DNA of 64,000 bases from assembly GCA_032718475.1 (NCBI GenBank), contig JAUCBJ010008627.1, positions 1 to 64,000 on the forward strand, in the 5' to 3' direction. Within the stretch, counting starts at the first letter, position 1. Each line of letters begins with the position of its first letter. Shown here piece after piece: positions 22,613-34,578 of the stretch. Made by a program: the position numbers and the translations under genes. This DNA comes from Nemertoderma westbladi. Lineage: Eukaryota > Xenacoelomorpha > Nemertodermatida > Nemertodermatidae. Under the pieces are notes generated by a model. The model did not search any database, was not told the origin of the DNA, and was given only the letters and a program-made list of their open reading frames with translations.

Positions 22613-23445
22613 CCGACATTAAAACTTTCCATATGTAATGCCAAGAGCGGTACCACGAATCCGAACGTTACAGCAGCAGACAGAGACACAAAACAGATTA
22701 AATAGAGGACAGGTATACGAACAGCAAAATATATGTTTGTCCTTCTTGGTAGCTGTAAAGCAATAGACGGAACTATAACTGCCGTCACTAGAGCTAACCC
22801 TATTAACAAAGAACCACAAACATTGAAGGGAGTTTTAAACCCTTGATATTCATAAAGAGAAGCACCTACAAGAGGCCCGATAACACTCCCCAACCCTATG
22901 AAAAACTCCATAAATCCCGTCACAAAATTAATATCTTCACGGAACTCTGAAATAACTGCGGAATATGAAGCGGTGTTAGCCAGGGACAGACCGATAGCGG
23001 AAAGAATGCGAAACAAAATTGAGAGATAAAGGAATTGTGTGTAATTCATAACATATTCCAGACAACCGAAAGCTATTGTTGAAATTCCATATAAAAATAA
23101 ACCAAAAATAAACCCTCGTTTAGCTCTTATGTAATTCATGTATATCCCTGAAATCACGGATGTTATTGCGCCAGCGATGGCGAATATCCCAATTACAATT
23201 CCGATTTCTGTAGAATTCAGGCCTCTTTTCGTGGCTTCGATTGGGTAAAACGGACCACCAAGGGCATATCCTGTGAATCCTATGAAATTACTCAAACACG
23301 CTATTGATAACAAAGAATATCTCTCCCATTTCTTCATAGGTACTGGTAATAATTCATCTAAGGAATGCTCCTCTTCCAGAACGTCATTGCAAGTTGTACT
23401 TTCAATGGGAATTGGTTTTTCATCCTTTTGCCGAATTAATTCCAT
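22613..23445 (-). CDS. SLC18B1: SLC18B1-like transporter, N-terminal exon
   Basis: 277 codons plus two bases from an ATG at 23445. A polar cytosolic N-terminus of about 40 residues leads into successive hydrophobic helices typical of the first MFS half: LSIACLSNFIGFTGYALGGPFYPIEATKRG, IGIVIGIFAIAGAITSVISG, FIFGLFLYGISTIAFG, then FRILSAIGLSLANTASYSAV, GLGSVIGPLVGASLYEYQG, and FNVCGSLLIGLALVTAVIVP. The FYP-EA-KRG motif and the GxxxGPxVGxxLY motif point to SLC18B1 among animal MFS proteins. The exon ends at AATGTCGG|GTAAGA and joins in phase to the exon at 1201. The protein should sit in vesicle or plasma membranes. A related MFS paralogue cannot be excluded. Confidence 0.78.
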
Positions 23446-23618
23446 CTCAAATATGACAAGATGAGGATAAAATGTAAATCCGAAATATAAAGCTCTTTAT
23501 AACATTTTATATGTAAAATATTTATTTATATTTTATAAGCTAATTTGAAATATAAATTAATTGTAAGACGTATGAAATAAATAAAAGCCATGCGGTGTAA
23601 ATGTCAATATATTATTAA

Positions 23619-23721
23619 TATATGGCTAAATACTGTATATAAAGGATGATACCGTATAATATATGGCTAAATACTGTATATAAAGGATGATACCGTATAA
23701 TATATGGCTAAATACTGTATA
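23619..23721. repeat. 41-bp tandem repeat upstream of the transporter
   Basis: TATGGCTAAATACTGTATAT occurs at 23621, 23662 and 23703, a period of 41 bp, with the third copy cut off at 23721. Another partial copy resumes at 24412. It begins about 175 bp upstream of the transporter start codon, so it may lie in its promoter region. Confidence 0.85.
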
Positions 23722-24411
23722 TGCTGGAGCCAGTAGTAAGGGAGCAGTTGGAGGAAGGTGACGGGACAGGGCTGCGGTGCGATGTAGGGATTAGGGGCGC
23801 GTTTAACGTGCAGACTCAGGCGTTGATCGATATCAGGTCAACCAACCTTGACGCCGAGTCGTACGTTAACCGCGCTCCTATGACCGTTCTCGAGGCGGCG
23901 GAGGACGAGAAGAAGCGGCTATACGCGGCTGCTGTAGCAGCTCGTCGCGGCGATTTCTCTCCCTTCGTGGCTTCGTGCGACGGAGTGTTGGCACCGCAGG
24001 CCAATAGACTGCTCAGAGTCATAGCCACCAGACTCCATGCATCCTGGGGGAAACCCTACGCGACAGTCATGGGATGGGTCCGGACGCGAATATTATTCGC
24101 CATCGTCCGTGGCACATCCCACTGTCTGCGCGGATCCCGCATGCGGTGGGGTGGCGCAGTGGCCTGGGGCTAGAGGACGGCGCTGGTCTCCCCTCCATGG
24201 CGGATTAGAACAGTAGTACAGCAACAAGTACTGAAGTAGCAAGTATGTAGGCCAGTCAGTTTGAATTTCCCTCCAATATTTGTATCACTTTTTACTATTT
24301 AAACTGTAATAATTACAATAATTGGTGATGGGTTTCTCTCATTGTATACTGTATGTATTACGTGTCTAATATATTGCACTAAATAGTTACTTGAGTACAT
24401 AAAATTACTAG
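23722..24411 (+). mobile_element. 5'-truncated retroelement tail with 9-bp target duplication
   Basis: Inserted into the 41-bp repeat and flanked by ACTGTATAT on both sides (23713-23721 and 24412-24420). From 23722 it encodes the end of a protein (LRCDVGIRGAFNVQTQALID, then NRAPMTVLEAAEDEKKRLYA, SPFVASCDGVLAPQ, YATVMGWVRTRI, CLRGSRMRW). After a frameshift near 24155 it reads GLEDGAGLPSMAD and stops. I know this block as a recurring C-terminal domain in reverse-transcriptase-like proteins of corals and other marine eukaryotes; its function is unknown to me. About 230 bp of 3' noncoding sequence follows, with no poly-A. A 5'-truncated non-LTR element fits best. Confidence 0.6.
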
Positions 24412-24420
24412 ACTGTATAT

Positions 24421-24869
24421 AAAGGATGATATATAGGCCTACCGTATAATATATGGAACGAATAAAACATTAATGCCCGGCCCGTCAAAACAGCATTCAA
24501 TTCGTATCATATAAATAATTTGAAAAGCATAAAACCGACTAATAGATTTTATGATCTTCGATCTGGTTTCCTATAATCTTAAGTTACTGGGCCTGTCTAA
24601 TTTATTGAATTGCAGATATAATTCCGACAAAATACTGATATGGTACAGTAGGTCCAGTGTTGGATTATAGAAGGCATCCGATACTGTAGATCGCCGGTGA
24701 ACAATGTTCGAATTTAACCGATGAAAAAATGTTCAAATTTTTGAGAACCTGGTGAAAATAGAGGCAATAATGATATAGGGGGGATATAACCTACAGTACT
24801 ACAGTATTATAGTACTGTAGGTAATGTAGGGGAGAATAAAATAATAACATGAATAATATTTTATTATAG
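24421..24869. other. AT-rich spacer, no gene
   Basis: Includes the resumed fragment of the 41-bp repeat (24412-24465) and palindromic CTACAGTACTACAGTATTATA-type sequence near 24790-24830. No coding sequence seen. Confidence 0.45.
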
Positions 24870-27255
24870 CCATATATTAGGCCACAATGACCTTACTGAG
24901 GCGCGGAATGAGTACCACCGGCTCATGCACACTAGAACAGCCAAGGCTGCATCTAGAGGTCCCTTAAGGCCCGTTCACATCCAACGGAACGGTACACCGC
25001 GCGGTGTACCGCAGGGCCAGCGGTGCACCGCTGACTGTGAACGACCCAACAGGTAGTTATGCGCTAAACCGCGCGGTTTACCGCAGCCCATTTAAACAAT
25101 GTTAAAAAAATAATGTAATTTCCTGTTGAATTCACAGTCGACAGATAGACAATCAGTTACCGCAACGGTACCGTTGGGTGTGAACGGGCTCCGGGTAGTG
25201 TGCCGCTGGCTTACCCCTTCAATACCGCCAGACTACTTTACCGCTAACGCACCGTTGGATGTGAACGGGGCTTAAATAGGCAGTACTCTGATTATCTGAA
25301 GGAGCATATCAATAAGCAGGTTGATGCCATTAACAATGCTGATGATAGCAGACAATCAGCTGAGGCATGGCAATCAATAAACCTTCCCATTGGGAGGAAC
25401 GCTGTGCGAAAAACAACACAAACTTAAAACCATAAATTTGGATGAGATTAGGAACTACTTCAGACTACATACAGTACAGTAGGCCTAGTCTTACAAATGA
25501 AGAAAGTAGGTAGAGATAATTGAGAAGCATCTAGAATTATCGAATCACCTTCAACCATCATACGCCATATCCAATCCAATCCAATAAGAGTATCATAAAA
25601 GAAAGAAAAATTGAAATACAACGTAAAATTGTTGATTTATACACGTAATTACTATCACCGTACTGGTAACAATAAAGATAGTCTCTCAAATAAGACAAAA
25701 GAAACAAATAAGTTGGTCCCAGTCCCAAAGAAGGGCAACTTAACAATCTATGGCTCTTTTCATGGAATCTAGTTAGTTGATCTCGATTGCTCAAAGCTAT
25801 TCAATAGAATTATATTATATCGCATCAGGGATCCTGTTGAGAGACTGCTCCGTGGAAATAAGAATGGGTTCCGTAAAGGTCATGGCGCCATGGAGCCTAT
25901 TCTAGTGCTTAGAAGGATTATCGAAGAGTTATCAACAAAGAAAGACAGACGTTTGGCTATTATCTTTGTGGACACCTTTAAGGACTTCGATTCAGTCTCC
26001 CGACCACGTACAGTACGTTCAGCATACTGGCAGCCTAAGGGGAAATCATGGGCAACATTGAATAGACTGTCTAGGATTTGTAAGTCCCATAGAATAAAAC
26101 GGAATTTTAAGGTTCGATTATTTAGGGCAGCAGTAGAACCAGTACTCTTATATGGTAGTCCATGCTGGGTTCCAACTGCAGAGGATCCCAAATCTCTGGT
26201 TGGCACTTTCACAAGAATGTTGCGCCGGGTTCACTGTGACATCTCAAATCAAACTCTCAAAATCAAACATTGGATAACAATGTGTTATAGATTAGTTGTT
26301 TCAATAGTCTCCCCTAGCTTTACACTTGAAAAGAGCCAGTTCCGCTCTGCCGGTCATTGCTTTCGCCATGAGGACCAGTCAGTGCATAATCTTGTGCGTT
26401 GGCAGCCTCATGGAGTGAATTAGCATTGTGGACAGCCCAGAATTATCTTGAAACGTCTCTTAAAAGACACTGGCCTTGAAGATGCGGATGATCTATCAAA
26501 TGTTATGGGTGATGTTATGGGTGATCAGCTCATTAGAACAGGCTGCTTCTAGTGTTGGTCTTTTTATTAACTCCAGAAAGACCAAAATTTTGACAGTTAA
26601 CTTTGAAAGTCCTCAGCAAGTCTCTGACCCGATGAGCATAAGCTCAAAGGATGGTATGCTTGAGCATGTAGACGACTTCTGTTACCTGGGAACATGGATC
26701 CGGAAGTCAGGTGAGGACCTTCGAATACGTAAGGGAAAGGCGTGGGCAGCCTTGAATAGGCTTTCCAGGATTTGGAAGTCACCGAGAATTAATCGGAAAC
26801 TTAAGGTCCGATTATTTAGAGCAGCAGTAGTTCCAGTACTCCTCTATGGGAGTCCATGCTGGGCTCTAACTGCTGAGGACACCAAATCTCTGGATGGCAC
26901 ATTCACAAGAATGCTACGCCGGGTTCATTGTGTCAAGTACAATGCACACATCTCCAACCAGACACTATATAACATTGGAGGTGTCTCATTGGCTCCCCCA
27001 AGCTTGACACTAGAACAAAGTCACTGCGCTTTGCAGGACATTGCTTTCGCCGTGAGACCAGCTAGTGTAAGTGCATAATCTTGTGCTTTGGCAGCCTCAT
27101 GGAGTGAATAAGCATGGTGGACAGCCCATGACATTCTTGAGACGCATCTTAAAGGGCACTGGCCTTGAAGATGCGGATGATCTAGCAAATGTCATGGGTG
27201 ATAGGGAGTTGTGGCGGCGCAATTTTGTCGACAAGCCGGCACAGCATTCTTAAAA
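24870..27255 (+). pseudogene. Rearranged LINE ORF2 remnant with duplicated 3' part
   Basis: Pieces in order on the plus strand: a pre-RT linker (NADDSRQSAEAWQSINLPIGR near 25340), RT fingers and palm at 25715-26010 (PVPKKGNL, NGFRKGHGAMEPILVLRRII, IIFVDTFKDFDS), then a jump to thumb and C-terminus at 26030-26470 (SWATLNRLSRI, LYGSPCW, SAGHCFRHEDQ). A second, longer copy of thumb and C-terminus follows at 26480-27255 (GLFINSRKTKILTVNF, DFCYLGTWIRKSGED, GLEDADDLANVMGDRELWRR). The central catalytic palm motif is missing. A MITE interrupts the 5' part. The family matches 2530-3048. Confidence 0.78.
24964..25275. mobile_element. 312-bp MITE with 24-bp terminal inverted repeats
   Basis: The left end, TTAAGGCCCGTTCACATCCA plus ACGG, is mirrored at the right end with one mismatch in 24 bp. 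TTAA at both ends allows a TTAA or TWA target duplication, so it may be piggyBac- or PIF/Harbinger-derived. An extra inverted copy of the end (CCGTTGGGTGTGAACGGG) lies internally at about 25165, and short palindromes such as ACCGCGCGGT occur inside. No ORF. Confidence 0.85.
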
Positions 27256-28129
27256 ATGCAGCTGCAATGCAGCATGCCGATCCTAGTAGTAGTAGTAGTA
27301 AGGGTGATAGGGAGTTGTGGCGGTGCAATTTTGTCGACAAGCCGTATGTTTATATTAATTAATATATGTAATACAGTACAGGCCACCAGAAAACGCAGAT
27401 TTGTTCGAATGTGAACACATTTGATCAATGTGTACCAGTGTGATGTAATGTTGTTGAACGGGACAATTGAACATAATTAAACATATTAGAATTGCCAACA
27501 ACCAAATTTTTTCGCCAAAGGATACATTTGAATACTTTTGAAACGCTTAGTAATATGGAAACTCTCTGTAGTTTGCCGCGAACTGTCACTCACTGCAGCT
27601 GGAAATGCGATAAGGATTTTGTTTACCTTTATAGTGTGCGGTTAATACTGTAGTGTCTAGTAGGCCTATAATAGTTTAGTTAGTGATGTTAAGGCATCTT
27701 CTGGTCTTTCTCTGTGCCCTCTCGGTGTCAGACTAATGGCGCGACATCTCCCTGCACTAAATTAATTATTCAATGGTATACTGTAGGCTCCTCCATCCAC
27801 ATACCCATCCACTCCCATACACTCCATGAACCTTCATGTGGTCTTGTATGCAGTTCTCTCTCTACCAATACAGCCCATGTCCACAATTTTACGCCCTGGA
27901 GGCTCTCTCATCTACCTGATATCAGACATACAGGCCGCACGCAAAGCTTTTGTCGGTCCCAGCAAGTCAGCCTCCTTCTGTGGGATCTAGAAGATAACTC
28001 GCCAATGAATTAGTGTAGTGACCTGCCAATCAGGTGACTTGATCAAATGTGTCCACTTGTGATCACATTTGGTGAAATCTGGTTTTTCTGGTGGCTTGTA
28101 ATGTATATATAATGCAGCGGCAATACAGC
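27256..28129. other. Unannotated spacer
   Basis: Contains a duplicated 40-bp scrap of LINE end (GATAGGGAGTTGTGGCGG at 27200 and 27306) separated by a (TAG)n tract. Otherwise I see no gene or repeat. Confidence 0.45.
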
Positions 28130-29352
28130 ATACCGATAAAAGTAGTAGTAGTTGTAGTAGTAGGCCTACAGTAGTAGTAGTAGGTGTAGTAGTTTAGTAG
28201 TAGGCCTACAGTAGTAGTAGTAGTTGTAGTAGTAGGCCTACAGTAGTAGTAGTAGTTGTAGTAGTAGGCCTACAGTAGTAGGAGTAGTTGTAGTAGTAGG
28301 CCTACAGTAGTAGGAGTAGTTGTAGTAGTAGGCCTACAGTAGTAGGAGTGGTTGTAGTAGTAGGCCTACAGTAGTAGTACAGTAGTAGTTGTAGTAGTAG
28401 GCCTACAGTAGTAGTAGTAGTTGTAGTAGTAGGCCTACAGTAGTAGGAGTGGTTGTAGTAGTAGGCCTACAGTAGTAGTAGTAGTTGTAGTAGTAGGCCT
28501 ACAGTAGTAGTAGTAGTTGTAGTAGTAGGCCTACAGTAGTAGTAGTAGTTGTAGTAGTAGGCCTACAGTAGTAGGAGTAGTTGTAGTAGTAGGCCTACAG
28601 TAGTAGTAGTAGTTGTAGTAGTAGGCCTACAGTAGTAGTAGTAGTTGTAGTAGTAGGCCTACAGTAGTAGGAGTAGTTGTAGTAGTAGGCCTACAGTAGT
28701 AGGAGTAGTTGTAGTAGTAGGCGTACAGTAGTATTAGTAGTTGTAGTAGTAGGCCTACAGTAGTAGTAGTAGTTGTAGTAGTAGGCCTACAGTAGTAGGA
28801 GTAGTTGTAGTAGTAGGCCTACAGTAGTAGGAGTGGTTGTAGTAGTAGGCCTACAGTAGTAGTACAGTAGTAGTTGTAGTAGTAGGCCTACAGTAGTAGT
28901 AGTAGTTGTAGTAGTAGGCCTACAGTAGTAGGAGTGGTTGTAGTAGTAGGCCTACAGTAGTAGTAGTAGTTGTAGTAGTAGGCCTACAGTAGTAGGAGTG
29001 GTTGTAGTAGTAGGCCTACAGTAGTAGTAGTAGTTGTAGTAGTAGGCCTACAGTAGTAGTAGTAGTTGTAGTAGTAGGCCTACAGTAGTAGGAGTAGTTG
29101 TAGTAGTAGGCCTACAGTAGTAGGAGTAGTTGTAGTAGTAGGCCTACAGTAGTAGGAGTAGTTGTAGTAGTAGGCCTACAGTAGTAGGAGTAGTTGTAGT
29201 AGTAGGCCTACAGTAGTAGTAGTAGTTGTAGTAGTAGGCCTACAGTAGTAGTAGTAGTTGTAGTAGTAGGCCTACAGTAGTAGTTGTAGTAGTAGGCCTA
29301 CAGTAGTAGGAGTAGTTGTAGTAGTAGGCCTACAGTAGTAGGAGTAGTAGTA
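28130..29352. repeat. 32-bp TAGGCCTA minisatellite
   Basis: About 38 tandem copies of a 32-bp unit of the form TAGGCCTACAG-(TAG)n-TTGTAGTAG. Each unit has the palindrome TAGGCCTA. Variants such as GGAGTAG or GGAGTGG in the centre recur in blocks, indicating segmental duplication within the array. Occasional units have an extra TACAG or are shortened. Confidence 0.95.
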
Positions 29353-29830
29353 TAGGTTAGTAAGACCCGCTACGTTATGAATGTATAGGCCCGTTGGTTC
29401 GGTTATACAGTTGCAGTAGTACTGTATAGGAAAACAATTTTGCGATTATTGAGATCGCTGGAATTTCTACAGTACAGTAGGCCTACTACATTTAGTACCC
29501 GGTAGTTATTTTTTTATATAATTAATAAATAATTTACATGCCTAATAATACTACTAAAAGTATCTTACTATTTATTATTTACAGTATTATCTATTCCTCG
29601 CATTATTTAGCTGCATTGTTTTATTGCATGTGAGTCATCAGACCAGTACAGTATAATCACAATCTTGAATATCATTAATGCCGTTACAGAATAGCAGAAG
29701 GATTAGATTGCATGTTAATTAATTGTAGGCGGCCTACTAAAGTAAAATAGCCTATTATTATACTGTATGAATATTTATTAAATTGTTTCCTCTCAATACC
29801 ACATGTCACGACTTAAGAATTTCAGTATTA
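29353..29830. other. AT-rich spacer before the array
   Basis: No gene seen. It ends directly at TTAGGAACCG, the first unit of the large array. Confidence 0.5.
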
Positions 29831-29869
29831 TTAGGAACCGAGAGGTTCATTACTGTAAGAATTGTTGGC

Positions 29870-29912
<43 letters not shown>

Positions 29913-31226
29913 CTGGCTGGCTAATCTACAGCCAAAACTACTCTAACGATTTTGATGAAATTTTCACAGCGTCTAGATACCGCGATTCTAATGTCCCTGG
30001 TATGTTCCGCTATATCGTCCATGAGCCGTGGGCTCAAAAAATAGACATAAACGAAAAAACGCCATAGGCGCAATGGTAAAATAACACCAATGACAGCTGG
30101 TGTCCTGATAAAAATGGCTTATGTAATGCATTTCTACACAAGGCTTAGTAATAAATCGATGAGGTTGCCAAGATTACTGTACTTGGTACACCCATACTGT
30201 TTGTTTAGGCCCTTGGACACTCTGTCAAAGCAAATATTAACTGGTTGGTTTAGTTTGAAATCTATTATCGCCTCAGCTGAATTACTCTTCCCAATGCATT
30301 CTATGGGAATATCTCACTCTGCTAATGTAAGCTGAATGACTTAAGTACACTTGTTGGCTACATTAATGCCAACATTATTGCAAAATGTTTTATTGTTGGA
30401 TTACTCTCTGTCACTTTCCCCTTCAGAACATTGTATTGGGAATTTACTTTAGTTTACTCTACTGTGCCATTCAGCTGAATGGATTTGAGCGATTGCCAAG
30501 TTACAGAGTTGGATCATTCTCTGACCATAGGCAAAGACATCAAATCTTTTTAAAAAGATACTTTTTCCATGTTTTTTTCTGGCCAAAAATTAAAAAAAAA
30601 AATTTTTCGTAGCCAGTACTGCCAATCGATTCGCCATCAAAAATAACGCAAAAAATTTTTTTTGCAAAATTTTAAATTACTGTAAATTTTTGGCGACTGG
30701 GGGGGGGTCAATTTTTTTCGATCCGCTATAACTCCGGAACGCTTTGTCCAAATTCGATGGGGTTTTTATTTTTCAACATAATTCGATGTCCTCTTTCAGC
30801 CTATCCATGTTTCGAAACCCCAAACAGCGCCGTTCAAAAATTAATTTTTTCTAGTTCTAGAATTTTACAAATTTCAAAAAAGTTGCAGTATTTTATTCAC
30901 GCCTTTACGGAATTCGATAGCGTTTTCGATTTTTATATTAAACGCAATATCCTGAATCTCACTAGCCTAGTTTCGCGTCACCAATTCCAAGACTTCATAC
31001 ATTTTGAGGAAAATTTTTCTAGAATAATTTTTAATTAATTACATTTATCGCGATTTCTTATTACTGGTTGCACATGAATTGATGGAGTTTTAATTTATTA
31101 ACTAAACACGATATCGCGCATTGCACCAGTGTGGTTACGAAATTCCAAAACGAGGTCTTCACTAGTTGCAGGTCGATTTTGTTCTAGAATTGAGCAACTA
31201 ATAATACAGTAAGTAGATCGAATTTA
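29831..31226 (+). mobile_element. Array unit 1 (type A body, 3' end lost)
   Basis: Starts with the canonical 5' hairpin and a (GATT)n tract. The type A body contains the palindrome CCATTCAGCTGAATGG (30467-30482), an A/T-rich stem region and CGACTGGGGGG. It is cut off after GATCGAATTTA, without the 3' hairpin, and unit 2 follows directly. Confidence 0.8.
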
Positions 31227-32814
31227 TTAGGAACCCAGAGGTTCATTACTGTAAGAATTGCTCGTGGCTGACTGACTGGCTGGCTGGCTGGCTGACTGAT
31301 CTACAGCCAAAACTACTCTAACGATTTTGATGAAATTTTCACAGCGGCTAGATACCGCGATTCTAAGGTCCCTGGTATGTTCCGCTATTTCGTCCATGAG
31401 CCGTAGGCTCGAAAAATAGACATAAACGAAAAAACGCCATAGGCGCAATGGTAAAATAACACCAATAACAGCTGGTTTCGTGATGAAAAATGGCTTATGT
31501 AATGGATTTCTACACAAGGCTTAGTATAAATCGATGAGGTTGCCAAGACTATTGTACTTAGTACACCCATACTGTTTGTTTAGGCCCTGCACTCTCTGTC
31601 AAAGCAAATATTAACTGGTTGATTTAGTTTGTGGTTCTACACAGGCTTAGTATAAATCGATGAGGCTGCCAACTGCAATCTATTACCGCCTCAGCTGAAT
31701 AACTCTTCCCCCTGCTGAATGACTATTAGGTATACAGTGTATCGGCTACATTAATGCCAACATTAATACTGTGGAGGCTGTATGCTTATAAGGTGGAATG
31801 TTTACTCAGCCTTATACTGATACTCTGTAAGGCTAAGACCAACATTATTGCAAAATGTTTTATTGTTGGACTCTCTGTCAGTCTCCCCTTCAGAACATTG
31901 TATAGGGAATTTAGTTTAGTTTACTCTACTGTGCCATTCAGCTGAATGGATTTGAGCAATTGCCAAGTTACAGAGTTGGATCATTCTCTGACCATAGGCA
32001 AAGACATCAAATCTTTTTAAAAAGATACTTTTTCCATGTTTTTTTTCTGACCAAAAATTTAAAAAAAAAAATTTTCGTAGCCAGTACTGCCAATCGATTC
32101 GCCATCAAAAATAACGTAAAAAATTTTTTTTGCAAAATTTTAAATTACTGTAAATTTTTGGCGACTGGGGGGGGTCAATTTTTTTCGATCCGCTATAACT
32201 CCGGAACGCTTTGTCCAAATTCGATGGGGTTTTCATTTTTCAACTTAATTCGATGTCCTCTTTCAGCCTATCCATGTTTCCAAACCCCAAACAGTGCCGT
32301 TCAAAAATTAATTTTTTCCAGTTCTAGAATTTTACAAATTTCAAAAAAGTTGCAGTATTTTATTAACGACTTTACGGAATTCGATAGCGTTTTCGATTTT
32401 TATATTAAACGCAATATCCTGAATCTCACTAGCCTAGTTTCGCGTCACCAATGCCAAGACTTCATACTTTTTGAGGAAAATTTTTCTAGAATAATCTTTA
32501 TTTAATTACATTTATCGCGATTTCTTATTACTGGTTGCACATGAATTGATGGAGTTTTCAATTTATTAACTAAACACGATATCGCGCATCGCACCAGCGT
32601 GGTTTCGAAATTCCAAAACGAGGTCTTCACTAGTTGCAGGTTGATTTTGTTCTAGAATTGAGCAACTAATAATAGATCGAATTTATTAATAATTATTGTA
32701 TGAAATATGATTGTATTTTTACATAATTATTTGTTCTATACTAATTCTCGTTGTCTCTATTATTTATTAAAATAAAAAGTCGGTTCCTTATCGGGCCGCT
32801 AGGCCCGTCACTAG
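31227..32814 (+). mobile_element. Array unit 2 (type A, complete)
   Basis: 5' end TTAGGAACCCAGAGGTTC (one base off the consensus stem). Complete 3' end with CGGTTCCTTA, the CGGGCC/GGCCCG hairpin and CTAG at 32811-32814. Body is type A with an additional internal duplication around 31610-31830. Confidence 0.85.
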
Positions 32815-32840
32815 TTAGGAACCGAGAGGTTCATTACTAG
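32815..32840 (+). repeat. 26-bp minimal unit
   Basis: Consists only of the 5' hairpin region and ATTACTAG, bounded by the array junction on both sides (CTAG|TTAG at 32814/32815 and 32840/32841). It contains no body and no 3' hairpin. Confidence 0.8.
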
Positions 32841-32991
32841 TTAGGAACCGAGAGGTTCATTACTGTAAGAATTGTTGGCTGATTGACTGGCTGGCTGGCT
32901 GGCTGACTGGCTGGCTGGCTGGCTGATCTACAGCCAAAACTACTCTAACGATTTTGATGAAATTTTCACAGCATCTAGATACCGCGATTCT
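32841..32991 (+). repeat. 151-bp truncated unit
   Basis: 5' hairpin, tetranucleotide tract and conserved 5' block, stopping after CCGCGATTCT. The next unit follows without CTAG. It is nearly identical to the first 151 bp of the unit that follows, so a local duplication is likely. Confidence 0.85.
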
Positions 32992-34509
32992 TTAGGAACC
33001 GAGAGGTTCATTACTGTAAGAATTGTTGGCTGATTGACTGGCTGGCTGGCTGGCTGACTGGCTGGCTGGCTGGCTGATCTACAGCCAAAACTACTCTAAC
33101 GATTTTGATGAAATTTTCACAGCATCTAGATACCGCGATTCTAAGGTCCCTGGCATGATCGGCTACTCCGTCCATAGCCTCTGGGCTCGAAAAATAGAGA
33201 TAAACGAAAAAAACGCCATAGGCGCAATGGTAAAATAACACCCATGACAGCTGGTGTCCTGATGAAAAATGGTTTATGTAATGCATTTCTACACAAGGCT
33301 TAGTAATAAATCGATGAGGTTGCCAAGATTATTATACTTAGTACACCCATACTGTTTGTTTAGGCCCTGCACTCTCTGTCAAAGCAAACATTGACTGGTG
33401 GTTGGTTTAGTTTGAAATCTATTATAGCCTCAGCTGAATTACTCTTCCCAATGCAATGTATGGGAATATCTCACTCTGCTATTGTAAGCTGAATGACTTA
33501 AGTACACAGTGTGTTGGCTACATTAATGCCAACATTATTGCAAAATGTTTTATTGTTGGATTACTCTCTGTCAGTCACCCCTTCAGAACATTGTATAGGG
33601 AATTTACTTTAGTTTACTCTATCTACTGTGCCATTCAGCTGAATGGATTTGAGCGATTGCCAAGTTACAGAGTTGGATCATTCTCTGACCATAGGCAAAG
33701 ACATCAAATCTTTTTAAAAATATACTTTTTCCATGTTTTTTTTTCTGACCAAAAATTTCAAAAAAAATTTTTTCGTAGCCAGTACTGCCAATCGATTCGC
33801 CATCAAAAATAACGCAAAAAATTTTTTTTGCAAAATTTTAAATTGCTGTAAATTTTTGGCGACTGGGGGGGGTCAATTTTTTTCGATACGCTATAACTCC
33901 GGAACGCTTTGTCCAAATTCGATGAGGTTTTCATTTTTCAACTTAATTCGATGTCCTCTTTCAGCCTATCCATGTTTCGAAACCCCAAACAGCGCCGTTC
34001 AAAAATTAATTTTTTCTAGTTCTAGAATTTTACAAATTTCAAAAAAGTTGCAGTATTTTATTAACGCCTTTACGGAATTCGATAGCGTTTTCGATTTTTA
34101 TATTAAACGCAATATCCTGAATCTCACTAGCCTAGTTTCGCGTCACCAATGCCAAGACTTCATACTTTTTGAGGAAATTTTTTCTAGAATAATTTTTATT
34201 TAATTACATTTATCGCGATTTCTTATTACTGGTTGCACATGAACTGATGGAGTTTTCAATTTATTAACTAAACACGATATCGCGCATCGCACCAGCGTGT
34301 TTTCGAAATTCCAAAACGAGGTCTTCACTAGTTGCAGGTCAATTTTGTTCTAGAATTGAGCAACTAATAATAGATCGAATTTATTAATAATTATTGTATG
34401 AAATATGATTGTATTTTTACATAATTATTAGTTCTATACTAATTCTCGTTGTCTCTTTTATTTGAAATAAAAAGTCGGTTCCTTATCGGGCCGCTAGGCC
34501 CGTCACTAG
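32992..34509 (+). mobile_element. Array unit 4 (type A, complete)
   Basis: Full 5' and 3' ends, CTAG at 34506-34509. In the 5' block it carries the variant CATCTAGATACC and GGCATGATCGGCTACTCC, shared with unit 10 at 46610-46660, so it belongs to a sub-lineage. Confidence 0.88.
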
Positions 34510-34547
34510 TTAGGAACCGAGAGGTTCATTACTGTAAGAATTGTTGA

Positions 34548-34578
<31 letters not shown>

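Noticed and set aside
28130-29352. CRISPR-like array appearance of the 32-bp repeats
   Set aside because: Units are contiguous with no unique spacers, in an animal genome. It is a minisatellite.
31960-32505. Plus-strand 181-codon frame recurring in type A units
   Set aside because: Shared by repeat ancestry, but frame and length change with G-run and T-run indels between copies (115-181 codons). No domain is visible.
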